This document shows, in pieces, positions 46,160 to 58,435 of a DNA stretch of 64,000 nucleotides (the first letter of the stretch is position 1; each line of letters opens with the position of its first letter). The notes beneath the pieces are model-generated. The model was not told the origin of the DNA. It worked only from the letters and a program-made list of their open reading frames with translations, and searched no databases. Origin of the DNA: Haberlea rhodopensis (lineage: Eukaryota > Streptophyta > Magnoliopsida > Lamiales > Gesneriaceae); the NCBI GenBank assembly GCA_907163345.1, contig CAJQUN010000014.1, positions 5,270,001-5,334,000 on the forward strand, written 5' to 3'. The translations under genes were made by a program, and so were the position numbers.

Positions 46160-46663
46160 CGACCATTGGAATTCCAAGTGGGAGACAGAGTCTTTCTGAA
46201 AATCTCACCTTTCAGAGGTGTAGTTTGTTTTGGTATGCGCGGGAAGTTGTCTCCGAGGTATGTTGGGCCATATGAGGTATTGCAGCGCATAGGCACTTTG
46301 GCTTACCGTCTGGCCCTACCGCCGTCATTGTCTGGTATACATGATGTCTTTCATGTTTCTATGTTGAGGAAGTATGAGCCGGACCCGTCTCACGTTTTGC
46401 AGCCTTCAGAGGTTCAGTTGAGTTCAGATGCATCCTATGTTAAACGGCCAGTCAGAATTCTGGATCGAGAGGATCGCAGACTTCGAAGCAAGGTTATACC
46501 GATGGTCAAGGTTCAGTGGGATCGTCGGGGTGTCGAAGAGGCCACGTGGGAGACGGAACGGCATATGGTGCAGCACTACCCAGAACTATTCTCTGGTATA
46601 TTATTTATGTTTAGTTTCTTTTGGGGTAAGTGCATGCGATTTCGATCGAAATCTTATAAGTAG
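46160..46663 (+). pseudogene. F: integrase C-terminus with chromodomain
   Basis: Same frame after the stop TGA 46157-46159; an internal ATG at 46166 starts the open part. FQVGDRVFLKISPFRGV and LSPRYVGPYEVLQRIG are the SH3-like DNA-binding domain with the GPY/F motif. PVRILDREDRRLRSK to ATWETERHMVQHYPELF is a chromodomain of the plant chromovirus type, which in related elements steers insertion to heterochromatin. Stop at 46661-46663, just before the polypurine tract at about 46656-46671. Confidence 0.92.
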
Positions 46664-46671
46664 GGGAGTAA

Positions 46672-48645
46672 TGTGATGTCCCCGAAATGATTAATTGCAA
46701 TTAAGGCATTAATTATGTTCATATGTTTAATTATGTGGATAATTGAACTATGTGTTGGTATTGATTATCATTTGAAAATATTTAGTCACGTGGGTTTGAC
46801 CCGGTAGAACTTTTCGGATGCATCCGTTACATGTTGGAATATTGGATTCCTAGTATGAATTGTTGGAGTGGATTTTTATAATTAATTGTGTAGATCATGA
46901 TTTATATGTGAGTCTTATTGCATATTTAAAGAGGGGTTCTAAAATGTTATGTTAGCCAAGATTTTTCATACCATGCTAACAACTTGCATTGGTTTAATAT
47001 ATTTAAAAGAACTCCACTTATCTCCTTTTAATTCCAACCACATATTTGCTTCCTTATGTCATAACCATCCCTCACCCTATCCAAAACCCCATTTTCGTTT
47101 CTTGGCAAGAGGAGAAGGAGAAAACTTTGAGAAAGAGTCCTTTTTGTGATTCCTTGCAAAAATCTTGAAGCTCAAGGGGTAAGCTATCAATGTAGTAAAG
47201 TTTTGTTGGTTATTGGTCATTCTTGTGTCATATTTTGGGGTTTAAGGGTGGATTTTTTATTGTATAATGTTCTATGTGGTTGGAGGTGGTGTTTTGAGGT
47301 GTTAAAGTTGAGATTTTGGTAGTTGGATGTTGTGAGTTTGAGTTGGCTTTGTGTTGGTTCGAGTTTGGGCAACAAATAGGTGATTTTTCAGGTTTCTGGG
47401 CTCGGCGATCGATCGCCCCGAAGTAGGCGATCGATCGCATGTCGCCAGTAGCATTTTCAAATGAGGAGCGATCGATCGCTGGTTTTGGCGATCGATCGCC
47501 TCAAACCAGTAGCGTGTGCCGATCGATCGCTATTCTGAAGCGATCGATCGGTGAGGCTCGCGATCGATCGCTTCAGAAATAGCGATCGATCGCCGCTGGC
47601 CAGAATGCAAAATTGTTATGTTTTGTGAAACTTTTGGTAATGATTCGTATATTGGCTTCTAATATTGATTTGTATCATTATGTAGAACCATTCCAGGTGC
47701 TAACAACATCGAGGAGATAAAGTTCTTCAACTTCTCCACTTTTGAAATTAAGGTACGTAGTGAGACGTACGAGCATCGGACGGTAAAACGTGTTACAACT
47801 TTGATGATGTATATTGTGAATAGTGTGTCCTTATATGTGATGGAATATGTGAAATGATAGTGTTATATCATGATATTGGAATCAACTGTGTTTGATTATT
47901 GTGGTAGAATTGATGAATGTTCCGGTAGCCTTTATCTCCGAGCGAGGGAGGTACTTGCCGCTGTCATATGAAGCGATGGTAGTATGATATTTGTCGATGT
48001 CATGTCTAAGCGAAGTAACATGCCGCTGTCATTGTCGAAGCGAGAGATATCATATGATGCCGCTATATGTCGAAGCGAGGGGTCCTAAAATTCCGCTGTT
48101 GTATTGGGACCGGAACAGTCACAATTCTAGTGGTTAATGTGAAATATTGTGGTTATAATTGGAAATGCGTTATCGATCATTATATCGTGAACTAATGATT
48201 TTGTGCATAAGTTTGTGAAACAGGAACGACAATGAAATGTGCTAATGTGGTAATCGAGGAGCATATCCATTAATCGTCTCATGCGCTTAATTATTTTATT
48301 AAGTTGAATTGTGTTAAGTGGTGATATATATATGCTCATGGTGAGTTGTTCCTGTAGGTACGCTTTTGGACCAAGGGGGCTAAGGGTCGGGTTGAATTGT
48401 GAGCTGATGGAGGCATAAAATAAGATATAATACAGGAAATTTTTGGATAGTCTCTACTCTAGAAGTATTATAATGCTATCGCTTTAACATTCATGATTGG
48501 GAATGTAATTAACTAACTGTTGAAGTTTTATTTTGGCCTGTAATTTTATTGAGCTCACATAACAACCAGAACCCTAAGATGTCTCTAATACATATTTAGC
48601 CCTATTTATATCTTGAATTCACTGTTAAGGTAGAGAGGCCTTATA
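46672..48645 (+). repeat. 3' LTR of F
   Basis: 1974 bases, the same length as the 5' LTR. The last bases read CTTATA where the 5' copy has CTTACA, so the canonical CA end is mutated; the TSD TATAT follows. Confidence 0.94.
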
Positions 48646-49845
48646 TATATGGACGAACCAACTTGACATGTTGAAAGATGAATGTATTCCTTTGAGTTTT
48701 TAAACTTTTAGCACTAGAATCGAGTCATTTTAACGTCGTTTGAATTTTTACTGATTTTTCTACAAAAATGGGTCAGTTTGAAAATGATGATTTTCCCTGT
48801 TTTTCTAACAGATTGTTCTTTACCATTTTCATAGGCTATATGAACTAATTTGGGGTAGTGTCAAACTTATGAAATGTTATATTTTGAATTAGCTTTCAAA
48901 ATGAATTGGACTCATGTCATTTGATTTAAGTCCTTAAAGAGTTATGGGTTTATTCTTGGTTGCATGTAGCTGAATATTAGAGTAGGATTGAAACATGACC
49001 TTTAGAATAATAATATTGATAGGCTTGGCATATTTGGATGATATTTGGACAGGTTGTCATTTTTCTGAGGTCGTATTGAGGAGCACGAAAGTCCTTAGTA
49101 TTTATTTGCTCGGTTGAGGTACGTAGAAAATCGGTTCTATCACGATATCTGACAAAGACATGTGATGTACACGGGGTATGATTTACTTGTCATTATTTGA
49201 TTCCGATGTGATTATATGACATGTTGAATTGCAGTATATGTGATTATATGATACATTGAACTACATGATATGAGATGATATATATTGAGTTGCATCATAG
49301 GAGATGACATGATACATTGATGCATGTACATTGAACATATTGATATATATTAAGTTGCATCATATGAGATTACATGATACATTGATGCATGGACATTGGA
49401 CATATCATATTGATCTTACCATTCCTTTGGTTCCATTTGATATTGATGAATTCTATAGTGTTATGGGACGTTTGGCATGACGATGAGAGGCAGTTTAGGT
49501 AGCAACCCTAATAACGCGCGTTGTCGCCGGACCTAGACACGAGGGATGCTGGGCACATCACATGATAATTCTCCTAGCACAATGTGTGTGTGTCGCCACC
49601 CTCTGTCGAGCTTGATATCGATTGATGATACCTTTTTGGACTCCGATATTTGGTATCTTAAGATTTGATTCATTGTACCCATTATACATAACATTCATTT
49701 ATGCATTGCATTCATGCACGGCAAGCATGGCATGATACTTTGTCATACTATTATGATTTTACTTGTTTCACGAACTGGGGTCTGACCCCCGTTGTGGGGG
49801 TTGTCATGTCTTTGTTGTATGGACATGATAGGTATTATTGGTGGG
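48646..49845 (+). repeat. 3' LTR of C, piece 3
   Basis: Matches 24935-26140 of the 5' LTR, including the 'tgatacattga' repeats (about 49245-49395) and the 'gggatgctgggcac' block. Ends at the TSD GTGGG. No gene. Confidence 0.87.
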
Positions 49846-51353
49846 TGATGCGTGTAAAACGTACCGCAAGTGTACGGTGTCAAGTTTTAGTATAGAATTT
49901 TAAAATACGGATGTCGAACCCACAGGGATTGAAAATTAAGTTACACCAAGTACTGTAATTAGAATAGTCTCGACTTTATTTAGACAATCGATAGCAGAAT
50001 TATTAAATTAATCTACTAAAATAAAATAATAAATGAACAAGATGAAAATTTAAGTGGAGAAAATCAATGAGAACGGATTCTAGAGGTTCGACTTCACTCA
50101 ACTATCCACTATGTCGTGTTCTTCTAATTTATTAACCACGAATCCTATGTTATTATATTACCTCTCCCGAGTGTTAAATAGAACTAATCATTCAACAATC
50201 ATCTTGATGTGCCCACCTAAGATAAATTATTAAACAATTTCAATAGCGCACGATTCGTTCTATGGCTTCGTTGGAGTTATATGTCTCCCGACTATATAAA
50301 CTTCCAACGATGTAAATTCCTACGGTCCTATTCAAAACCCCCTCTAGGGAGAGATAGATTCTAAATAATATGACGAATCAACTAGTGATCAATTAATTGA
50401 AACGCATTCAAATCAGGAATCACAAATAAACCAAACGAAAAACAAAATAACATTCAATCACTAATCAACGACACAGGTTCAAGTCAATATCTGTCTAACT
50501 CTAGAATAATAAATTAGTTCATGAATACATTAAATAAACACATAGACATGTATTTATTCATCATAAACATAATGGAAGAGATAATCAAACGAATTGGATG
50601 ATGGCCCTCCGTCTCCGATAACCGCCGTCGTCTTCTCCGTTGTCAAATCTCTACCCTTCGGTGTAAGCGCACCGCCTCGATCGATCTCCTCCCCTTCAAC
50701 TACCTCACGTGAAGTTTGTTCTTGTTCTTTTTCTTCTTACGTGATGAATGCTGCGTGCGTCCCCCTTTATTGTTTTGAATCGTGTACTGCTCCTCGTGAA
50801 TTGCTCTCTGCAAGTCACGTATTGCGTCTCTAGTTTACGTGAATTATACCTCTGTCCGTCAATTGTTTTTTTCATGGTTTTCTACTCATCAATCCCCCTC
50901 CTTTTCGTATCTCCTCTTTTCTATATGTCAATATATTTTTGTCCAATCTTCCTTTCTATCTCTCGCTTGGCCTTTTCTTTCCTTTTTACGTCAACTGCTC
51001 CCTTCTTCCGTGAATTAGTTCCCTTTAATATATCATCACCAAATCTCCAATCCAATCTCTTCTTTTATTTCCTTCCTTCTCGTGTATATATATTATATTA
51101 CATTATAATAATATAATATAATATAATCTTGCCATTTGACATGTCCCGGTGCATGATTATTTCACCGTTGAGTCTCAATTTGAATTCTTGTCACATTTAT
51201 GTATTTCTCATCATCTTTTAGTAATAAAATGTTTAATTCCTTGGATTCCTACAAAATAACAAAAACAGTAACAAAAGACGTAATTCTGCTCAAATACCAA
51301 AACAAACGTATAAGAAAATATAATAAAATATAAGTGCAAATATGCACTTATCA
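49846..51353 (-). repeat. 3' LTR of H
   Basis: 1508 bases, TGATGCG...ACTTATCA on the + strand. Contains a pyrimidine-rich stretch, an AT repeat near 51088-51127 and the U3 hairpin at 51330-51351. No palindrome array. Confidence 0.92.
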
Positions 51354-53083
51354 AATCCCCCCAAACTTAAACTTTGCTAGTCCCGAGCAAAATAGAAATG
51401 GAAAAAGACTAAGAAATAAATGAGATAAAGAAAACACACTACTAACGCAAGTCATGAAATGTTATAATTGCAAATTGGCCTCGAAGATCAATTGTCTAAA
51501 AATTTCAAGTCAAGTATGCATATTACTCTACTCAAGAATTCTCAAGTGTGTGTGTGCTACCACTTCCATTTAACCATTAAATCAATCTTAACTCACACAA
51601 ATCAATAGGACTTTGCAAGGATGTGTTCAATTGCATTGTTCATAAAAAAGAATACGACTTTGACAAACAATGAACAATGCATAAAATCAAGTAATGAGAC
51701 GTGTGTGTGGATGTCAATTGCATATTCATTACAAGTGTTTCTCGAGAGTCCATAGGCTTACAATTCGTAACCTTCTCCACTAGTATATTAGATGAATGTG
51801 GCTCGGTCAATAGGTCTTAATAGGCTTGTAACGTTAGGCTTCGGCTCATGGCTTCAATAAAAAGATAGGAATTTCAAAATAAGTGAGTAAGTCATATTAA
51901 CCATGTTGCGCACTCTCATCTCAATTTTCAACTTCTCTTATTGACGATTCATCTTTTTTTTTTCACATTTTGGATTCACCCTCCTTTCTCATCCGCCTCA
52001 CCATTCACCTCAATATTTTTCTCATTCTTCAATCACTTATTTTCTTCACCTCTTCAACATATTTCTATGCATTCATTCCCTTTTTCATTATTATCCCCCT
52101 TCTATTTTTCAATTAGGAACATGGGGGATATTTGAAATTTTAAAGTGCAATACAGGTCTTACTCACTTGAGGGTAGGAAATAGTGTATAAGCTTTCAACA
52201 AGGTGGTTGATGTGGATTTCGAAATGATGCCAAATGGGGGTTATTATGTGCCTAAGCACATGCCATTCGTTTTCAATAAGCTCAAAAGGGTAACTAGGGA
52301 TAAAATGATGTCACTTGGTGGCTTATATGGTATGACCAATGTGCTCAAATAGTATCTCAAAACCAAGGTGATATAAGAAACAAATTTGAATGAGATTATA
52401 AAATATATTGCAACAATTCAATCCTCATTCTTTTACATTTAAGCTCAAAGGGGCTACTATGGCAAATTTATATCAATGAATAAAGGCCCAAAATATTATC
52501 AAGAACCGCCTATATCATATTTGTGTTCATTCAAATCAACATTAATTAGTCAAATGGTCATGGTCTCTAGTGCATGAATGTGAGAAACTCAAGAGCAAAG
52601 TGAACAAAATTTTTAAAATTTTCACAAATAAGCTCAATTCTTCATCATCGGCATTCACAATTACTTCAAATCACGACTTATGACACAAAAAGAAAAAAAA
52701 ACAACGACTAAAAAAATAACACAACACAAAACACACATAGGAATCCAGGAAACAAAACATCTTCAATGTTTAAACACCCCCCCAAACTTAAAATCGTGCA
52801 TTGTCCTCAATGTACCATACAATGTATAAAATAAGAGACAACACACCTACATGCGATGACGATCGTCAGTAATCGTCGTCCATCTCATGCTCATGGGTAT
52901 GGTGAGAAGATGATGATAGGGACCTCCGCATCAGTATAGACCTGCAATGGGAAAAATAATGATCAGCGGCTCTGACTAAGACATGCTAATAAAAATTAAA
53001 ATACTAAAATAAAAAAAACTGAAGTAAACTAAAAAGGATATAAGGCTTGAGTTGCCTCCCAAGAAGCGCTTTGTTTCAAGTCT
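51354..53083 (-). other. Polypurine tract and 3' UTR of H
   Basis: The tract is 51354-51368 ('agtttggggggatt' type on the - strand). Further upstream on the - strand: the 'gatataggcggttcttga' box (about 52505-52525), an extra purine tract (about 52779-52792) with the GAGGACAATGCAC box (52800-52812), the ACTGAC hairpin (52858-52877) and the AGGCAA hairpin (53046-53063). Apparent frames are not conserved in I1. No gene. Confidence 0.8.
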
Positions 53084-54079
53084 TCAGCCAGACCATGCGA
53101 AGCAACCATCAAATAGCGGCTTCCGCCCATAGTAAGTATCATATGATACTACATATGGGTCTTGGTTGTGTATGCCCTCAAGCTTGGCAAGATAGTGGCA
53201 GTTAATGCCCGTCGCTCCAACAACGGCCTTCAAAAATTGATAAGCATGGGAGAAAGATTCTAAACTTGGCTTCAACTCATGGAGATCATAATATGGTGAA
53301 GTTGGCATCGATGGGAAGAACGGATCCACATATGGCATATAGGACATCACCATCGATGAGTGCTCCTCACTATTTTCAAAAATATGCTCATCTTCCAACG
53401 TCACGCTAGGCTCATCTTGACACGGGAATTCATCAGATAACTCTTCCACAGTAGGCTCAACCACTTGAAAATGCTCATATTCCCTTGAATCTTCCGCATG
53501 AGTAGGATCACTCTCCCAAACTTGGTTGGTTGAATGATAATCATCATGTGACCACACCTGATTTGTCACCCCTTGATTAGTATATCTCATCTCAACCTCT
53601 TTGTATCTCGCTAAAAATGTCTCTATCTGCTGCTCAATGCTACTTCTGGTGTGATTTTCGATCTTTGGTTCAGATGATGGCCAAAATTTGCGCAAAATAT
53701 CCTCCAACTGAGAGACTTTATCAGAACTATACTCATCCTCTGCTTGATGATCGAATGGTTGGTGTGTAAAATGAGGGTAATGATGCTCTGGTGGATATTG
53801 GTGACTCCAACCCTGCAGTGAAGGATCACAATGCCACTGATAGTCGAAATTCGCCATATCGTTAAACAGGTGCAGCCTGTCATCATCTCTACAATATATG
53901 GGACTACCAGTTGCCAAAGTTCCATTAAATACCTATTCTTGTGTGTCTGCATCCAATCCAATGTAGAAAGATTGAAGAGGAACGTAGTTTGAAAAGTCGT
54001 GGTTGAATCTCTCCCAAGCTGCATAGAACGGTTCATACGGCTGTTGGGCAAAGCTTGTGGAAACTTGCTGATGAAACAT
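53084..54079 (-). pseudogene. H: short Gag-like protein with an in-frame TAG
   Basis: On the - strand ATG 54079 (MFHQQVSTSFAQQPYEP) opens a frame with FYAAWERFNHDFSNY and LQSFYIGLDADTQ, which resembles LYEAWERFKDLLRR and IQLFYNGLN of the I1 Gag. TAG at 53933-53935 interrupts it; the same frame continues VFNGTLATGSPIY for 277 codons to 53084. The second part is acidic (about residues 130-190), with no zinc knuckle and no enzyme motif, and I do not recognise it. Either the stop is a mutation or the parts are used separately. Upstream the frame stays open without ATG toward the primer site. Confidence 0.7.
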
Positions 54080-54190
54080 CTCCAAGTATCTCACAAGAAA
54101 AACATCATAAAAATAAATAAAATAAAATAAAAATTCTAAATTAAAATCAAGACTACTAGGTAACAGTATCAGTAAACAAAATTAAATCAA

Positions 54191-54208
54191 TCCCCGGCAA
54201 CGGCGCCA
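54191..54208 (-). other. Primer-binding site of H (tRNA-Asp)
   Basis: TGGCGCCGTTGCCGGGGA on the - strand, six bases from the LTR. This is the best-preserved tRNA-Asp site in the window. Confidence 0.92.
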
Positions 54209-54214
54209 AAAACT

Positions 54215-55724
54215 TGATGGGTGTAAAACGTACCGCAAATGTACGGTGTCAAGTTTTAGTATACAATTTTAAAATACGGATGTCGAACCCACAGGGATTG
54301 AAAATTAAGTTACACCAAGTACTGTAATTAGAATAGTCTCAACTTTATTTAGACAATCGATAGCAGAATTATTGAATTAATCTACTAAAATAAAATAATA
54401 AATGAACAAGATGAAAATTTAAGTGGAGAAAATCAATGAGAACGGATTCTAGAGGTTCGACTTCACTCAACTATCCACTATGTCGTGTTCTTCTAATTTA
54501 TTAACCACGAATCATATGTTATTCTATTACCTCTCCCGAGTGTTAAATAGAACTAATCATTCAACAATCATCTTGATGTGCCCACCTAAGATAAATTATT
54601 AAACAATTTCAATAGCGCACGATTCGTTCTATGGCTACGTTGGAGTTATATGTCTCCCGACTATATAAACTTCCAACGATGTAAATTCCTACGGTCCTAT
54701 TCAAAACCCCCTCTCCCGAGTGATAGATTCTAAATAATATGACGAATCAACTAGTGGTCAATTAATTGAAACGCATTCAAATCAGGAATCACAAATAAAC
54801 CAAACGAAAAACCAAATAATATTCAATCACTAATCAACGACACAGGTTCAAGTCAATATCCGTCTAACTCTAGAATAATAAATTAGTTCATGAATACATT
54901 AAATAAACACATAGACATGTCTTTAATCATCATAAACATAAGAAAGAGATAATCAAACGAATTGGATGATGGCCCTTCGTCTCCGGTAACCGCCGTCATC
55001 TTCTCCGTTGTCAAAATCTCTACCCTTCGGTGTAAGCGCACTGCCTCGATCGATCTCCTCCCCTTCCACTACCTCACGTGAAGTTTGTTCTTGTTCTTTT
55101 TATCTTCTTACGTGATGAATGATGCGTGCGTCCCCCTTTATTGTTTTGAATCGTGTACTGCTCTTCGTGAATTGCTCTCTTCAAGTCTCGTATTGCGTCT
55201 CTAGTTTACGTGAATTATACCTCTGTCCGTCAATTGTTTTTTTCACGGTTTTCTACTCGTCAATCCCCCTCCTTTTCGTATCTCCTCTTTTCTATATGTC
55301 AATATATTTTTGTCCAATCTTCCTTTCTATCTCTCGCTTGGCCTTTTCTTTCCTTTTTACGTCAACTGCTCCCTTCTTCCGTGAATTAGTTCCCTTTAAT
55401 ATATCATCACCAAATCTCCAATCCAATCTCTTCTTTTACTTCCTTCCTTCTCGTGTATATATTATATTACATTATAATATAATATAATATAATATAATCT
55501 TGCCATTTGACATGTCCCGGTGCATGATTATTTCACCGTTGAGTCCCAATTTGAATTCATGTCACATTTATGTATTTCTCATCATCTTTTAGTAATAAAA
55601 TGCTTAATTCCTTGGATTCCTATAAAATAACAAAAACAGTAACAAAAGACGTAATTCTGCTCGAATACCAAAACAAAAGTATAAGAAAATATAATAAAAT
55701 ATAAGTGCAAATATGCACTTATCA
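54215..55724 (-). repeat. 5' LTR of H
   Basis: 1510 bases, near-identical to the other H LTR. AT repeat at about 55455-55498. Confidence 0.92.
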
Positions 55725-56129
55725 GTGGGCATCCTGCAGATGCCTGAGAGGATGTATCTAGGAGTACCGGAGCTCCTTGAGAGCGAGCTCAGGTTGATAG
55801 TTTTATGTTTTGTGTCTCAGTTATTTGTCAAACACTTTTAAAGGATTAATTTACTCCCCGGGGTTGCCCCGAGTAGATGCATTTTTAAGTATGAAGTGTC
55901 TGGGAATTTGGTTGTTGCATGATTTATGAATTGTATGAATTGATGTTGCATGAGAAAATGATATTACTTATAATTTCAGTATTGACTAGAAAGTAATTTG
56001 ATACATATAATATTATCGAAAAAAAGTTAGGTCCAAGTTTTGGAACTTTTGAAACTAATCTTCCGTTGTTTACGTAAATAAACATCATTGAGTGATCATT
56101 AAACGTACGATTAGGACCGGGCCCTCACA
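55725..56129 (+). repeat. 3' LTR of C, piece 4 and end
   Basis: Continues from 'gtgggcatcctgcagatgcc' (compare 26133) to GGGCCCTCACA. The TSD TATTA of C follows at 56130. Confidence 0.87.
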
Positions 56130-56623
56130 TATTATATTGAGGACAATGCACAAATTAAGTTTGGGGGAATTCATTACTATGTCATGCTTTTTCTTTGGTT
56201 TATTTGGAATAGAGTCGTTTCTTGAGCACCAACAATTTCCTGAAATGAGTTTAGTTATTGAGAAAAGAATGAATCATAGTAGTGGTCTCTATTCCATGAT
56301 GATATTAATCTCACTATACATGTCGACTTGAGTTTTAATGATTGTAAGACTTGTTTGTGAATATCTTTTTTTGAGTTGGCATTCAAAGTTGAGGAATATT
56401 TTGAGCACCTTTGAGTCATAATCTTGTGAATTGCATTTGGAGCAGTGAGAATCTTTGTGAACTTGATGAATTATTTTTGAGCATCTTAGAGTACTTTAGA
56501 ACCTATTTGATGATGATACTTTGATGCGAAATTTTATATTTATAAACTTGACTTGGAAATGATCTAGGCGATCTTTGGAATGTTTGAGCCTTTCAAGCTT
56601 ACCATATATACATCAATCCCTAG
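56130..56623 (+). other. 3' UTR of B, second piece
   Basis: Resumes B after C. 'attgaggacaatgcac' (56136-56151) and a purine tract 'aagtttggggga' follow at once, as in I1 and H. A box with 'gatctaggcgatctttgg' lies near 56561. The 79-codon frame at 56092-56331 crosses the C border and is chance. Confidence 0.78.
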
Positions 56624-58430
56624 TGTAATGCCTAGATATGAAACATGCATGTTTTGTATGATTATTGAGTGCTTATGAAATAATTACGGTATGACGTGGA
56701 CTCGAGTTCGGTTGAACCGAGTATGAGAAATTATATGAAGTGTGGTAATATGACAAAGGGAAATGGTAGGCATATTTGATATGGAAAATATGTGACTAAA
56801 TGAAATGTCATAAGGTAGAAACAACTATAGAGAGTTGGTTATAACTCTATATGGAGGACATGGATATGATGCATGATAGACTACATGGGATACACTAGAT
56901 ATGACACGTAGTTGACATGAATTTGATGGAATTTGGTGGTAAATATAAATACACAAGATCATATTTGAAATCTCATAATACACATGTTTTCACCTACACA
57001 TCTCTACAATCCTCTCCAACTCTCTTTTGGGTTTTCTTGGCTTATATGTGAGGTTGATCTTGGAAATCACACTATAAACTTGTTGTGAAGTAACATCTAA
57101 AGGATATGGTAAGAATTGAGTAATATGTGAGCTTGTGTATGTGTAGAGTAGTTTTTTAGAACATGTTGAAGCATGATTTTGCTTGTATTCATATGGGTAT
57201 AATTCAATGAAATATGTTGTAATACGAGTTTATCAAGTTTTGATGTTGGAATTTGAGTTGTAGAAGATGAACCATGAAGATAGACATGAAAATCGCCATT
57301 GTTTGGAACTTATGTTGTCTCGCGATGGATCGCTAGGATCGTACCGATCGATCGCTGAGATAGAGGAAATTATAAGGGGGTTTATGCTTGTAGCGATCGA
57401 TCCCTAGCATGTGACCGATCGATTGCGAGCGTTAGCGATTGTTCGTTGAAGCGTATCGATCGATCGTTAGAAGGCCGTAGCATTATGTAAAAAATTGACT
57501 TAAATAGCGATCTATCGCTACGTAAATACCAATCGATCGCTAGGGTTACAATATTGAAGCAATAGATCGCTAGATCTGGCCGATCGATCGCTAAGATTAA
57601 ATTGTTGAAAATGTTATATTTTGTGAAAATTTTCATGGTGAAGCCTATTTTAACATGATAATCGTTGATATTCATGTAGCATCATCATAGGGTATGGGTC
57701 AGAAAGGAGGTTAAGCATTAACTCTTGATTTTCTCTATTCTGTACAACACGACATATACGTGTTGACGTACGAATATTGATTTTTGATTGATGTGATGTT
57801 GCTTCTATATATTGAGATTGCGATATATGATTGTTGTAATCATATTGGTGTATATTCATGTTGTTGATGCATATAGTTGATGCCATGAGAGGTATGATAT
57901 TGTTGAGCATATGCTTTAGCTGTTATAACGTGTGAGGACGAAAATATGATATGTACTGCTAATAGGAGACGTGAAGGCTGAGCCACTGACATATTGAGCT
58001 GAGAGGCATATCATATATGTTCGTTATAACAGGATGATGAATGAGACATGTCATGACATATTTGCATTTTGTGGTGTATGATACATAAACAGTCACAATT
58101 GACGTGTTTATTTATTGTATTGTGAATACATATTGATATGGCATTGAGATGGTTTAGATATCAATACTCATGATGTGTGATTGTTTCTGTAGGAACTCAT
58201 AAATGGGGAAAGATGGAATTGTTAGTTGACTTTTGTTGCGAGAGGAACCACTGACTAAGAAATGAACATATTAGGCTTGCTCATATGTAACTGATGTATA
58301 TTATGTCACGGCTTTGTAAATATTGTAATAACTGACATAGTATAAATCTTCAGTGTGTAGGCTTACTTAATCCTACTTTATAATTGTGTAATGACTGAGA
58401 TATAACGGATTAAGTAGCGAGGACCCCACA
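56624..58430 (+). mobile_element. Solo LTR G
   Basis: 1807 bases, TGTAATGCCTAG...GACCCCACA, flanked by CCTAG on both sides (56619-56623 and 58431-58435). No primer site, polypurine tract or interior next to it, so it is an LTR left by recombination between two LTRs. End sequences resemble chromovirus LTRs. TATA-like AAATATAAAT at 56941-56950. Orientation is inferred from the TATA box and the ends. Confidence 0.88.
57322..57591. repeat. Five palindrome pairs in solo LTR G
   Basis: Starts at 57322/57344, 57393/57415, 57435/57456, 57507/57529 and 57559/57580: spacing 22, 22, 21, 22 and 21. Many units are imperfect versions of GCGATCGATCGC, but the spacing is kept. Confidence 0.87.
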
Positions 58431-58435
58431 CCTAG

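Larger units (their letters stand above)
39926..48645 (+). mobile_element. Element F: nearly complete chromodomain gypsy element (Tekay/Del-like)
   Basis: Two LTRs of 1974 bases each (39926-41899 and 46672-48645), TSD TATAT (39921-39925 and 48646-48650), intact tRNA-Met primer site and polypurine tract, and all gag-pol domains in the gypsy order with a C-terminal chromodomain. I count about 25-30 LTR differences, about 1.4%. Coding sequence carries two frameshifts and three premature stops. Placement in the Tekay/Del clade is inferred from the chromodomain style and LTR ends. Confidence 0.93.
49846..55724 (-). mobile_element. Element H: non-autonomous Athila-like element with a Gag-like gene only
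   Basis: LTRs 49846-51353 and 54215-55724, about 98% identical, TSD GTGGG (49841-49845 and 55725-55729). The primer site is a perfect tRNA-Asp match. The interior is 2.86 kb and holds one short Gag-like gene and a 3' UTR related to I1; protease, RT and integrase are absent. Its LTR ends and 3' noncoding parts match the left end of I1. Confidence 0.92.
23547..56129 (+). mobile_element. Element C: decayed chromovirus-type gypsy, split by E, F and H
   Basis: Starts TGTAAGGCCCC and ends GGGCCCTCACA, flanked by TATTA (23542-23546 and 56130-56134). 5' LTR 23547-26531; tRNA-Met primer site; about 3.8 kb of ruined pol; 3' LTR in four pieces: 30299-30458, 38821-39925, 48646-49845 and 55725-56129. Removing the three guests gives an LTR of about 2.86 kb, close to the 2985-base 5' LTR. 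LTRs differ by roughly 7% in the stretches compared by eye. Confidence 0.87.
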
